The translations under genes and the position numbers were made by a program. Below the pieces are notes generated by a model. It was not told where the DNA came from. It saw nothing but the letters and a program-made list of their open reading frames with translations, and did not search any database. From Rhodospirillaceae bacterium UBA4468 (GTDB lineage: Bacteria; Pseudomonadota; Alphaproteobacteria; Rhodospirillales; Casp-alpha2): a stretch of DNA of 7,666 nt. Where the stretch lies: contig DGOK01000032.1 of NCBI GenBank assembly GCA_002389385.1, positions 1 to 7,666 on the forward strand, in the 5' to 3' direction. Shown here piece after piece: positions 1-6,731 of this stretch. Within the stretch, counting starts at the first letter, position 1, and each line of letters starts with the position of its first letter.

Positions 1-1
1 A

Positions 2-1420
2 GGTGAAGAGACGAAGCAGGTCGCTTTGGCATCTGCGGATGAAACCCGGGCTGCGATTGCGAGTGCGGCTGCAGCACTTCCAGGTTGGTCAGCGACACCC
101 GCGGCGAAACGCGCACAGGTGATGTTCAAGTTTCGTGATCTTTTGATGACCAACCATGATGCCATTGCCGAAGCGATCTCAGCTGAGCACGGTAAGACAT
201 TCGATGATGCGAAGGGTGAAGTCGCCCGTGGGATCGAAGTTGTCGAGTTCGTTTGTGGTATTCCACATCTTATGAAGGGTGAGTATTCTGACAATGTTGC
301 GTCTGGCGTCGACAGTGTTGGTATACGCCAGCCGGTAGGTGTTTGCGCAGGTATCACTCCATTCAACTTCCCTGCTATGGTGCCTATGTGGATGTTCCCC
401 GTGGCCTTGGCATGTGGCAATACTTTCATCCTCAAACCTTCCGAGCGTGACCCTTCTGCACCTTTGCTGATTGCTCAGTTGCTGATTGATGCAGGTTTAC
501 CTGCTGGATGTTTGAATGTCGTCAATGGCGACAAAGAGGCGGTTGATACGCTTTTGACTGATCCGTCAGTGAGCGCAATCAGCTTCGTTGGGTCGACCGC
601 AATTGGCCGTTATATCTATGAAACAGGGTGTGCCAACGGTAAGCGCGTACAAGCACTGTGTGGTGCGAAAAACCATATGGTCATTATGCCGGATGCAGAC
701 ATTGATCAGGCTGTTGATGCCGCTGTTGGTGCGGCGTTTGGTTCTGCGGGCGAGCGTTGTATGGCCGTATCTGTAGCCGTTGCTGTCGGAGACGAAGCCG
801 CAAATAGCTTTGTTGAGAAAATGGCGCCAAGGGTACGTAGTCTCAAAATTGGTCCGTATACAGACCGGTCAGCTGAAATGGGCCCTGTTATTACGCAAGA
901 ATCTAAAGACCGGGTTGAGCGGTATATCTCAGAAGGTGAAGCTGATGGCGCTGAAGTTGTTGTCGATGGTCGTGGGATTAGTCTTCAAGGATATGAGAAC
1001 GGCTTCTTTGTTGGTGGCACGCTCATCGACCGCGTGACCAAGGATATGTCTGTCTATACTGACGAGATTTTTGGCCCCGTGCTCTCAGTCGTCCGTGCAG
1101 AAAGCTATGAAGAAGCAAAGCAGCTGGTCACAGAACATGAGTACGGAAACGGTGCAGCAATCTTTACCCGGGACGGTGATACTGCGCGCGACTTCGTGCG
1201 GGATGTGAACATTGGTATGGTTGGCGTGAATGTGCCGATCCCTGTACCTGTTGCTTACCACTCCTTCGGCGGATGGAAGGCATCATTGTTTGGCGATCAC
1301 TCTATCCATGGGATGGAGGGTATTCGCTTCTACACGAAACTCAAAACAGTGACAGCACGCTGGCCATCAGGCGTCAAAGAAGGTGCCGTGTTTAACTTCT
1401 CGGCAGGTTCTGACGTTTAA
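2..1420 (+). CDS. mmsA: Methylmalonate-semialdehyde dehydrogenase (CoA-acylating), 5' partial
   Basis: This NAD- and CoA-dependent aldehyde dehydrogenase converts methylmalonate semialdehyde to propionyl-CoA, and malonate semialdehyde to acetyl-CoA, in valine, beta-alanine or inositol breakdown in the cytosol. The frame is open from base 2 (GEETKQVAL...), so the TTG at 26 is internal. The family is about 500 residues and 472 are visible, so roughly 25-30 N-terminal residues lie outside the window. Seen: the cofactor-fold stretch GITPFNFPAMVPMWMFP, the segment ILKPSERDPSAP, the catalytic cysteine in SAGERCMA (Cys codon 758-760), EIFGPVLSVV, and a C-terminal NVPIPVPVAYHSFGGWK. The general-base Glu of ordinary aldehyde dehydrogenases is replaced in ALCGAKNH, as expected for the CoA-dependent subgroup; the Cys there stands where family members usually have Gly. 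Its stop overlaps that of the convergent hydrolase pseudogene by 4 bp. The family assignment is secure; the physiological substrate is inferred. Confidence 0.95.
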   Translation, partial: GEETKQVALASADETRAAIASAAAALPGWSATPAAKRAQVMFKFRDLLMTNHDAIAEAISAEHGKTFDDAKGEVARGIEVVEFVCGIPHLMKGEYSDNVASGVDSVGIRQPVGVCAGITPFNFPAMVPMWMFPVALACGNTFILKPSERDPSAPLLIAQLLIDAGLPAGCLNVVNGDKEAVDTLLTDPSVSAISFVGSTAIGRYIYETGCANGKRVQALCGAKNHMVIMPDADIDQAVDAAVGAAFGSAGERCMAVSVAVAVGDEAANSFVEKMAPRVRSLKIGPYTDRSAEMGPVITQESKDRVERYISEGEADGAEVVVDGRGISLQGYENGFFVGGTLIDRVTKDMSVYTDEIFGPVLSVVRAESYEEAKQLVTEHEYGNGAAIFTRDGDTARDFVRDVNIGMVGVNVPIPVPVAYHSFGGWKASLFGDHSIHGMEGIRFYTKLKTVTARWPSGVKEGAVFNFSAGSDV

Positions 1421-2261
1421 AGAGGTTCTGGAACGTCACCGGTTTTTAAGAACTGAACACTATCTTTGAGCGACGACGCGAAGCCTTGAAAAGGGGCGCT
1501 CAAGGATAGGACCAATCGGACGTGTCCAATTTCTGGATATATATGTGCATGTGCGCTTACACCTGCTGCTGATAAGGCAGATGCGAGTTGTTTGCTGTTC
1601 TTAGGAAGAACCAGCGTGTCATCTCCGCCATGAAGCAATAGTGCACTGGGTGCGCCTGATCTTCGTCTGATAAGTCTGAAAATATGTCACGTACGGAACT
1701 CACTTTGCTGGGATAGAATGCGTACGGACCTGCCAAGCCGACCCAGCGCCCAAGCACCTCACGAGATAGGTTTTCACGCGTCAGATATTTTTTTATCCAG
1801 CGCAATTATCGCAGCGATATGGGTACCAGCTGAGTGGCCCACCATGTGAATTTGATCTGATTGTCCGCCGTACTTTTCAGCGTTCTGCGTTAGCCAGGCA
1901 ACGGCTTTGGCACCATCATGTACAAAGGCTGGAAATTTAACGTCTGGGTATGAGCGGTAATCTGCGACGGCAACGAGGTATCCTTCACGGACGAGAGCTC
2001 TGGCAGCGAAGGCGTATTTCTCTCGCTTCCAGCTTCCACCATAGAAGAACAAGATCGTCGGAAGTGCTGCTTGCGCTCCATCAGGACGATATAAATACAA
2101 CATTTGCCGATCGCCAGTCCCATAGCTGATATCAGGTATGGCCGTTATGCCACTACTTGGAGCCACAGCATTGACCGCTGATAAGGGCGAACAGGCTTGC
2201 AAGATAACGAGTGCCGCTGCGATGAGAGTGATCAACGGCTGCGAAGGATAAGGCGTTTCAT
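1417..2261 (-). pseudogene. Broken alpha/beta-hydrolase (carboxylesterase-like) lipoprotein gene
   Basis: Three pieces in different frames together form one serine hydrolase. Piece one (to about 1795) has a hydrophobic segment ending in a lipobox-like LQAC, an oxyanion-type FFYGGSW and the nucleophile elbow GHSAGTH (Ser codon 1831-1833). Piece two (about 1795-1660) continues with KKYLTRENL and WVGLAGPYAFYPS. Piece three (about 1650-1417) has APSALLLHGGDD with the likely catalytic Asp and IGHVRLVLSL with the catalytic His. The first break is a run of seven A on the coding strand (1788-1794); six A would restore the frame. The second lies near 1640-1665, where the spacing between pieces also looks short for the family, suggesting a small deletion. 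I start it at the ATG at 2261 (MKRLILRS), which itself needs a one-base repair near 2236; the alternative is an ATG at 2331 followed by an unconvincing 30-residue leader. The product would be an outer-envelope esterase of unknown substrate. Probably non-functional unless the breaks are sequence errors. Confidence 0.82.
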
Positions 2262-2313
2262 AACAATATCTACGCGCTTTATGGCATTTTGGATGACGAT
2301 CAAAGAATAATGA

Positions 2314-2333
2314 AAATGAAAAAAATTTCATTT
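2314..2333. promoter_or_regulatory. Inverted repeat, candidate operator of the XRE-cupin regulator
   Basis: Seen directly: AAATGAAA at 2314-2321 and its exact reverse complement TTTCATTT at 2326-2333, separated by AAAA. The dyad lies in the divergent region, 34 bp before the ATG at 2368 and next to a TTGACT hexamer (2332-2337). A two-fold symmetric site of this size suits a dimeric XRE-type protein, and such regulators commonly control their own promoter. It is AT-rich, so chance symmetry is possible, but eight matched pairs with a 4-base spacer is a good dyad. Binding by the adjacent regulator is inference. Confidence 0.5.
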
Positions 2334-2360
2334 GACTGAAAATAATCTTTCGTCTTTTCT
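2332..2360 (+). promoter_or_regulatory. Candidate promoter for the regulator-dehydrogenase operon
   Basis: TTGACT (2332-2337) matches five of six bases of a sigma-70 -35 box. At 17 bp spacing the -10 would be TTTTCT (2355-2360), only a 3/6 match, which would put the transcript start almost at the ATG at 2368 (a leaderless message). Another reading uses AATAAT (2341-2346) as the -10, with the inverted repeat lying over its -35 region. Both place the dyad where a bound repressor would block polymerase. The -10 choice is unresolved, so confidence is low. Confidence 0.3.
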
Positions 2361-2367
2361 TAGGGGT

Positions 2368-2958
2368 ATGGATGCAAACACGATACCTGAAGATAACAAT
2401 GGCGCAGAGATTGGCGCAGAAATACGCAGCCTTCGTAAGGCGCGCGGCTTAACGCTTGAAGATCTTGCTGCAAAAATAGGCCGTTCTGTTGGCTATATAA
2501 GCCAAGTTGAGCGAGGTATTTCTCCTCTGACAATTCCGAACTTAAAAGCAATTGCAGAAGTACTTGGGGTTGGGATTAATTGGTTCTTTCGGGGGGAAGC
2601 ATCCCAAGATGCTGATGAGAAAGACATTATCGTAAGAAGAAATAATCGCCAGAAACTCGCATTTCCCGGCACGGGCGTGCGTGAAGAGCTGCTCTCACCT
2701 CGATTGAATGGTTTGTTTGAATTGATTATTGGGTCGTTCGCGCCAGGCGCTGAGACAGGCGATGCAAAATACGCCCAAACGGGCGAAGAGGGAGGTATGG
2801 TCATTTCCGGTGAGTTGGAATTGATCATTGATGGAAAGTCCCATCATTTGATGGCTGGGGATGCTTTTACCTTCCCATTATCAGCGCCACACAAGGCGCG
2901 AAACTCAACAGATAAAGAAACAACGGTGCTATGGGTCATTGCGCCGCCAACCTATTAA
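2368..2958 (+). CDS. XRE-family transcriptional regulator with C-terminal cupin domain
   Basis: A cytoplasmic DNA-binding regulator of about 196 residues, of the PuuR-like HTH-plus-cupin class. From the ATG, residues about 14-70 form the HTH_3 domain (IRSLRKARGLTLEDLAAKIG, then VGYISQVERGIS as the recognition-helix region). Residues about 115-193 form a small beta-barrel cupin (GEEGGMVISGELELIIDGK, then GDAFTFPLSAPHKARN). The second cupin motif keeps its His and Asn, but the paired His of the first motif are absent, so it may bind ligand without the classic metal site. I chose the ATG at 2368 over the in-frame TTG at 2332 because that TTG lies in the inverted repeat and in a likely -35 box; neither start has a well-spaced ribosome site (AGGGG ends only 1 base before the ATG). 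It ends 26 bp before the dehydrogenase, so the two are probably one operon, with the regulator sensing a substrate or product of that enzyme. Confidence 0.9.
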   Translation: MDANTIPEDNNGAEIGAEIRSLRKARGLTLEDLAAKIGRSVGYISQVERGISPLTIPNLKAIAEVLGVGINWFFRGEASQDADEKDIIVRRNNRQKLAFPGTGVREELLSPRLNGLFELIIGSFAPGAETGDAKYAQTGEEGGMVISGELELIIDGKSHHLMAGDAFTFPLSAPHKARNSTDKETTVLWVIAPPTY

Positions 2959-2984
2959 AATTATTCACGCAGGAGTAAATTGAT

Positions 2985-5429
2985 ATGGCTAAAGAATTAC
3001 CGAAAAGCGCACGCGTTGTTATTGTCGGCGGTGGTGTGATCGGATGTAGCATCGCTTATCACCTTACAAAACTTGGTGTATCTGATGTCGTGTTGCTTGA
3101 ACGCAAGCAGTTGACGTCCGGGACAACGTGGCATGCTGCGGGTTTGATTGGGCAGCTGCGTGATAACCATACGATGACGGCATTGGCGCAATATACTGCA
3201 GAACTTTACAAAGAGCTCGAAGAAGAGACGGGGCAGGCGACAGGCTATAAAATCAATGGGTCATTATCGACTGCAACGAATGCTGAGCGGATGGAAGATC
3301 TTGTCCGGCGTGCTGATATGGCGAAAGTCTTTGGGTTGCAAGTTGATGTACTCGGTCCTCAGGGATGTAAAGATCACCACCCATTGATTGAAGTCCATGA
3401 TGTGGTCGGTGGTATTTTCATTCCGTCAGACGGCCAGGCAGATCCTATTGGGATAACGCAAGCACTGGCGAAGGGTGCACGTAATGGTGGCGCGGAAATT
3501 TTTGAGAACATGCTCGTCAATGATATCATTACGGACGGTACGAAGGTGACGGGTGTCGTAACAGATGAAGGCACAATCACGGCCGATTCCGTTGTGCTGG
3601 CTTGTGGTATGTGGACGCGAGAGCTCGCCGGTCGACTTGGCGTGACAGTTCCGCTTCATGCCTGTGAACACTTCTATATTCTGACAGAGCCGTTTGAAGG
3701 GGTAACACCTGATCTGCCTGTTTACCGCGACTATGATCACCATGCGTATTACAAAGAAGATGCAGGCAAGATATTGCTGGGTGCGTTCGAGCCCGTTGCA
3801 AAACCTTGGGGCATGGATGGTATTTCTCCAGACTTCTGCTTTGACCAGCTACCAGATGATTTTGACCATTTCGAACCGATACTAGAAGACGCAATTCGGC
3901 GGATGCCCGCACTAGAGAATGCAGGGATACAAACATTCTTCTGTGGACCTGAAAGCTTTACGCAGGATGACAGGTATCATCTTGGTGCAGCGCCGGAACT
4001 CGAAGGACTCTTTATTGCTGCGGGTATGAATTCGATTGGCGTTCAGTCAGCAGGCGGTGTTGGTCGTACCATGGCGAGCTGGATTGTGGATGGTCATCCT
4101 CCTGGTGATTTTAATGGCGTTGATATTCGCCGGAATCTTCCGTTCATGCGGAACTGCAAATATCTACACGACCGTGTCTCCGAGACATTGGGATTACTCT
4201 ATGCGGTCCACTATCCATTCTATCAATATAAGACGAGCCGTAACCTAAGGCGCACTCCATTACATGGACACCTGGAAAAGCTTGGTGCTTGTTTCGGTGA
4301 AACGTCAGGGTGGGAACGGGCGAACTGGTTTGCACCAGAAGGTGTGAAGCCTGAATATGAATATTCATACAAGCGCCAAAACTGGTTTCAGTATAATGCT
4401 GCGGAGCATATTAATGTGCGCGAGAAAGTCGGCATCTTTGATCAGACATCGTTTGCCAAGTTCCGTGTTCAAGGCCGTGATGCCATGAAGGTATTGAACA
4501 ACATTTCTGCGAACGATGTTGATGTGGAGCCTGGACGTCTTGTGTATACGCAATGGCTCAATGAGCGGGGTGGTATCGAAGCTGATCTGACAATTACACG
4601 ACTGGCTGAAAACGACTATCTCGTTGTCACGGGTGGGAGTGTTCAAGTAAGAGACTTTGACTGGCTCACACGCCATATTCCTGATGACGCCCACTGTATC
4701 GCAACCGATGTCACGTCTGCCTATGCCGTGCTCAGTGTCATGGGGCCAAACAGCCGTGCATTATTGCAGTCTCTGACGCCAGACGATCTCTCAAATGAGA
4801 ACTTCCCGTTTGCGCATTCGCGTGAAATTGAACTGGGCATGGGATTGGTCCGTGCATCAAGGATTACGTACGTTGGTGAGTTGGGTTGGGAGCTATATGT
4901 ACCCACTGAATTTGCGGCGCATATATTCGAAGTGATCATGGAAGCTGGACCTGAATTTGGCCTCATGCCAGCTGGTTTGCATGCTTTGAATTCGCTGAGA
5001 ATTGAAAAATCATATCGCCATTGGGGTCATGATATCACCGAAGTTGAAACGCCAATCGAAGCTGGATTGGGTTTTGCTGTGAAAACAGACAAGCCAAGTT
5101 TCATTGGGCGTGATGCGATATTACGCCAAAAAGAAACCGGCGTGAAAGCACGCCTCGTGCAGTTCGCCCTGACGGATCCAGAAGCCATGCTTTATCACAA
5201 TGAGCCGATTTACCGTGATGGTATTATTGTCGGAAATATCGAAAGCGGTATGTATGGTCACACGCTGGGTGCAGCAATTGGACTTGGTTATGTGAAAAAT
5301 GAAGATGGTGTAGACGCTGACTTTGTTAAATCCGGGACGTATGAGCTTGAGGTTGCGGGGCAACGTATCCCTGCATCAGCGTCATTAAGGCCGATGTATG
5401 ACCCGAAAAGTGAGCGTATAAAAAGCTAA
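2985..5429 (+). CDS. FAD-dependent dehydrogenase with GcvT domains, dimethylglycine/sarcosine dehydrogenase family
   Basis: The protein is 814 residues, close to full length for bacterial members. Enzymes of this family oxidatively N-demethylate dimethylglycine or sarcosine and pass the one-carbon unit to tetrahydrofolate. Residues about 9-370 are the DAO-type FAD domain: dinucleotide motif VIVGGGVIG near residues 12-20, then SGTTWHAAGL, whose His50 matches the residue that carries covalent FAD in this family. About 370-425 is the FAO-type linker domain, 430-705 the GcvT folate-binding domain (GGIEADLTITRL, YVGELGWELYVP, IEKSYRHWG, PIEAGLGF), and 715-805 the GcvT C-terminal barrel. A strong AGGAG at 2971-2975, 9 bases before the ATG, fixes the start. 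The C-terminal half (DLSNENFPF, DFVKSG, YDPKSERIK) resembles mammalian sarcosine dehydrogenase as I remember it, but the sequence does not settle the substrate, and other N-methyl amino acids are possible. Probably co-transcribed with the upstream regulator. Confidence 0.92.
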   Translation: MAKELPKSARVVIVGGGVIGCSIAYHLTKLGVSDVVLLERKQLTSGTTWHAAGLIGQLRDNHTMTALAQYTAELYKELEEETGQATGYKINGSLSTATNAERMEDLVRRADMAKVFGLQVDVLGPQGCKDHHPLIEVHDVVGGIFIPSDGQADPIGITQALAKGARNGGAEIFENMLVNDIITDGTKVTGVVTDEGTITADSVVLACGMWTRELAGRLGVTVPLHACEHFYILTEPFEGVTPDLPVYRDYDHHAYYKEDAGKILLGAFEPVAKPWGMDGISPDFCFDQLPDDFDHFEPILEDAIRRMPALENAGIQTFFCGPESFTQDDRYHLGAAPELEGLFIAAGMNSIGVQSAGGVGRTMASWIVDGHPPGDFNGVDIRRNLPFMRNCKYLHDRVSETLGLLYAVHYPFYQYKTSRNLRRTPLHGHLEKLGACFGETSGWERANWFAPEGVKPEYEYSYKRQNWFQYNAAEHINVREKVGIFDQTSFAKFRVQGRDAMKVLNNISANDVDVEPGRLVYTQWLNERGGIEADLTITRLAENDYLVVTGGSVQVRDFDWLTRHIPDDAHCIATDVTSAYAVLSVMGPNSRALLQSLTPDDLSNENFPFAHSREIELGMGLVRASRITYVGELGWELYVPTEFAAHIFEVIMEAGPEFGLMPAGLHALNSLRIEKSYRHWGHDITEVETPIEAGLGFAVKTDKPSFIGRDAILRQKETGVKARLVQFALTDPEAMLYHNEPIYRDGIIVGNIESGMYGHTLGAAIGLGYVKNEDGVDADFVKSGTYELEVAGQRIPASASLRPMYDPKSERIKS

Positions 5430-5461
5430 AATAACCGAGATAAAGTAAACGGTTCTTTAGC
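5425..5461 (+). terminator. Hairpin overlapping the dehydrogenase stop codon, possible terminator
   Basis: GCTAAA (5425-5430) pairs with TTTAGC (5456-5461), and inside it AACCG (5433-5437) pairs with CGGTT (5450-5454). This gives an interrupted stem of 11 bp around a 12-base loop, with a 2/1 internal bulge. The stop codon TAA (5427-5429) is inside the 5' arm. No T-run follows the 3' arm, so it is not a textbook intrinsic terminator; it may instead protect the 3' end of the operon message. Confidence 0.4.
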
Positions 5462-5495
5462 AATCCATGGTCTATTCTTGGTTGGTTCACTATGT

Positions 5496-5501
5496 CATAA
5501 T
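5496..5501 (+). promoter_or_regulatory. Candidate -10 box upstream of the EAL-like locus
   Basis: CATAAT is a 5/6 match to the sigma-70 -10 consensus and lies about 27 bp before the AAGGGGG/GTG at 5518-5531. No good -35 is seen at the usual spacing (TTGGTT at 5478-5483 is too close), so this is weak support for a separate promoter after the dehydrogenase hairpin. The rest of the 111 bp between 5429 and 5541 holds only the hairpin and the ribosome site listed separately. Confidence 0.25.
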
Positions 5502-5517
5502 CGTAACGACGCTGCTC

Positions 5518-5531
5518 AAGGGGGCCTCGTG
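5518..5531 (+). promoter_or_regulatory. Ribosome binding site with GTG start whose third codon is TAG
   Basis: AAGGGGG (5518-5524) is the only purine-rich site here. It lies 4 bases before GTG (5529-5531), which reads GTG-AAT-TAG-CCA-GTG, in frame with the GTG at 5541. It is 16 bases from the GTG at 5541, too far for a normal start there. The original start was therefore probably 5529, with TAG (5535-5537) replacing a sense codon. This is inference from spacing. Confidence 0.4.
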
Positions 5532-5540
5532 AATTAGCCA

Positions 5541-5858
5541 GTGACTACGCCAGCTTTACCGACCGCTAAGGAGCTCCTCGCCAAATTAAAGGGTTGGGGG
5601 AACCAAAGCCAAGAGCATAATACATTGCTGTTGATCTCGCTTGGGGTGTTGGCGACAGAAGATGCTGAAGCATCCTTTTGGAAAGATCTGGATGAAATGC
5701 TTCAAAGCTTTCGTCGATGGCATAATGCAGCAGGGTTTTATCTTTCTAAAACAGAACGGGCATTCTTGGTTAAGATGTCTGAGTTCAATCAGGTTACGTT
5801 GATAACCGACGCCAAGGTCGAGCTTTTACGTCTTATCCAGCACTATTTCCCTGATTAG
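5541..5858 (+). CDS. Hypothetical 105-residue protein, probably the N-terminal part of the EAL-like protein
   Basis: I do not recognise a named family. The product (LPTAKELLAKLKGWG..., LLLISLGVLATEDAEASFW, then AGFYLSKTERAFLVKMSEFN and KVELLRLIQHYFPD) looks like a small soluble alpha/beta domain with no signal peptide or membrane segment. It ends at TAG (5856-5858). The next open stretch starts 6 bases later in the same frame, through TTT-GGC-ATG. The ATG at 5865 has no ribosome site, so the two pieces are best explained as one protein of about 400 residues interrupted by a single nonsense codon. The GTG at 5541 is the first possible start after the TAG at 5535; the better-placed GTG is 5529. 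If translated alone, this piece could be an unstable fragment; if readthrough occurs, it is the N-terminal region of a two-domain signalling protein. Confidence 0.65.
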   Translation: MTTPALPTAKELLAKLKGWGNQSQEHNTLLLISLGVLATEDAEASFWKDLDEMLQSFRRWHNAAGFYLSKTERAFLVKMSEFNQVTLITDAKVELLRLIQHYFPD

Positions 5859-5864
5859 TTTGGC

Positions 5865-6731
5865 ATGATTGATCAGTCGCGATTGCTCCGTGCAATCGAC
5901 CTGAGGTTTAAATTGCCAAACGCTGTACGGTTTTTAGAGCGCTATGATCAGGAAGAGAAAAAACCAAAGCCAAGCGTGGCACATCGGAAGCTTCGTCGCT
6001 TGGGGGAGCAAGATATAGACCGCGTTGTTGAGGTAAACCAACAAATCGGCCCAGAATCGTTCGCAAAGGTGTTCATCCGCCATCAGGTTATGGCTGAGAT
6101 CGATCCTGGTGGCCCACCAAAAGATATCATGCATGAATATTTTGTTGGAATGGATGCTCTCAAATCTCACGTGTTCCTAGATGTTGAGTTGCGCGGCAGT
6201 GGCAACATCTTTAACCAATTAACGATCACATTAGATCGATTGTTGCTAGACGCCTTTAACGACGCAAACCCATCAGGGTCGATGTGTTCGATTAATTTGA
6301 ATGTTGAGTCCGTATTTACCCGTGCATTCGAAGTCTTCTTAGAAAGTAAGGCGGATGACGCGTTTTCAAATTTGGCATTCGAATTTCGCCAAGCGAACGT
6401 CTTGCAGCAGTATGACAAATATGAAGTTGCCGCTAATCTCATTGCATCAAAAAGTGGCGCCATTGCGATTGATGCAATATTTCCAGAAACAGTCGGCATT
6501 GTGAATATGAAGCGTCTTAATGCGAATATGGCGAAGATATTCTGGCGTCAGGGTGCCGAAACTATCTTGCCTGGATTTGCTAAGGAAGTTGATGAGATGC
6601 AACGTAATGGTACGCGCGTTATCTTGGCACGCGTCGATGACGATCTTGGTATCGAGGTCGGTCATGATCTGGGAATTACGATGTTCCAGGGCTTTCACAT
6701 TGATAAATTGCTATCGTCTCGCGACCATTAG
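5865..6731 (+). CDS. Degenerate EAL-domain-like protein, probably not a c-di-GMP phosphodiesterase
   Basis: The product is 288 residues, soluble, with a charged Lys/Glu-rich linker near 25-45. Residues about 100-284 follow the layout of an EAL (c-di-GMP phosphodiesterase) domain. CSINLNVESV (141-150) stands for SVNLS, LAFEFRQ (170-176) for LELTES, AIAIDAIF (199-206) for LALDDFG, MAKIFW (222-227) for the LKID strand, and MFQGFHID (273-280) for GQGY. The first Asp, Lys224 and Gln275 are kept, but the second Asp of DDFG is Ala204 and EGVE is replaced by ARVDD. The EAL signature is not clear; DVELRG (106-111) is the nearest match. The domain is therefore probably catalytically dead and may bind a nucleotide or a protein partner. 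It reads in the same frame as the 105-residue stretch upstream, with only TAG between them. Its stop overlaps the stop of the convergent histidine kinase. The fold call is by pattern reading and is moderately secure; the role is unknown. Confidence 0.75.
   Translation: MIDQSRLLRAIDLRFKLPNAVRFLERYDQEEKKPKPSVAHRKLRRLGEQDIDRVVEVNQQIGPESFAKVFIRHQVMAEIDPGGPPKDIMHEYFVGMDALKSHVFLDVELRGSGNIFNQLTITLDRLLLDAFNDANPSGSMCSINLNVESVFTRAFEVFLESKADDAFSNLAFEFRQANVLQQYDKYEVAANLIASKSGAIAIDAIFPETVGIVNMKRLNANMAKIFWRQGAETILPGFAKEVDEMQRNGTRVILARVDDDLGIEVGHDLGITMFQGFHIDKLLSSRDH

Noticed and set aside
26..28. TTG at 26 as start of mmsA
   Set aside because: The frame is open to the window edge with family-like residues before it, so this is an internal Leu.
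588..1037. Two short plus-strand reading frames inside mmsA
   Set aside because: They are alternative frames of the mmsA coding sequence with no family resemblance.
1788..1794. Programmed frameshifting at the seven-A run of the hydrolase
   Set aside because: A second frame break downstream, and possibly one upstream, would still destroy the product; simple decay or sequence error fits better.
2332..2367. TTG at 2332 as start of the XRE-cupin regulator
   Set aside because: It lies inside the inverted repeat and forms part of a TTGACT -35-like hexamer, with no ribosome site; the ATG at 2368 gives a normal family N-terminus. Not fully excluded.
3374..4966. Several open stretches of 60-120 codons on the minus strand inside the dehydrogenase
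   Set aside because: They are antisense shadows of a strongly conserved coding frame and resemble no known protein.
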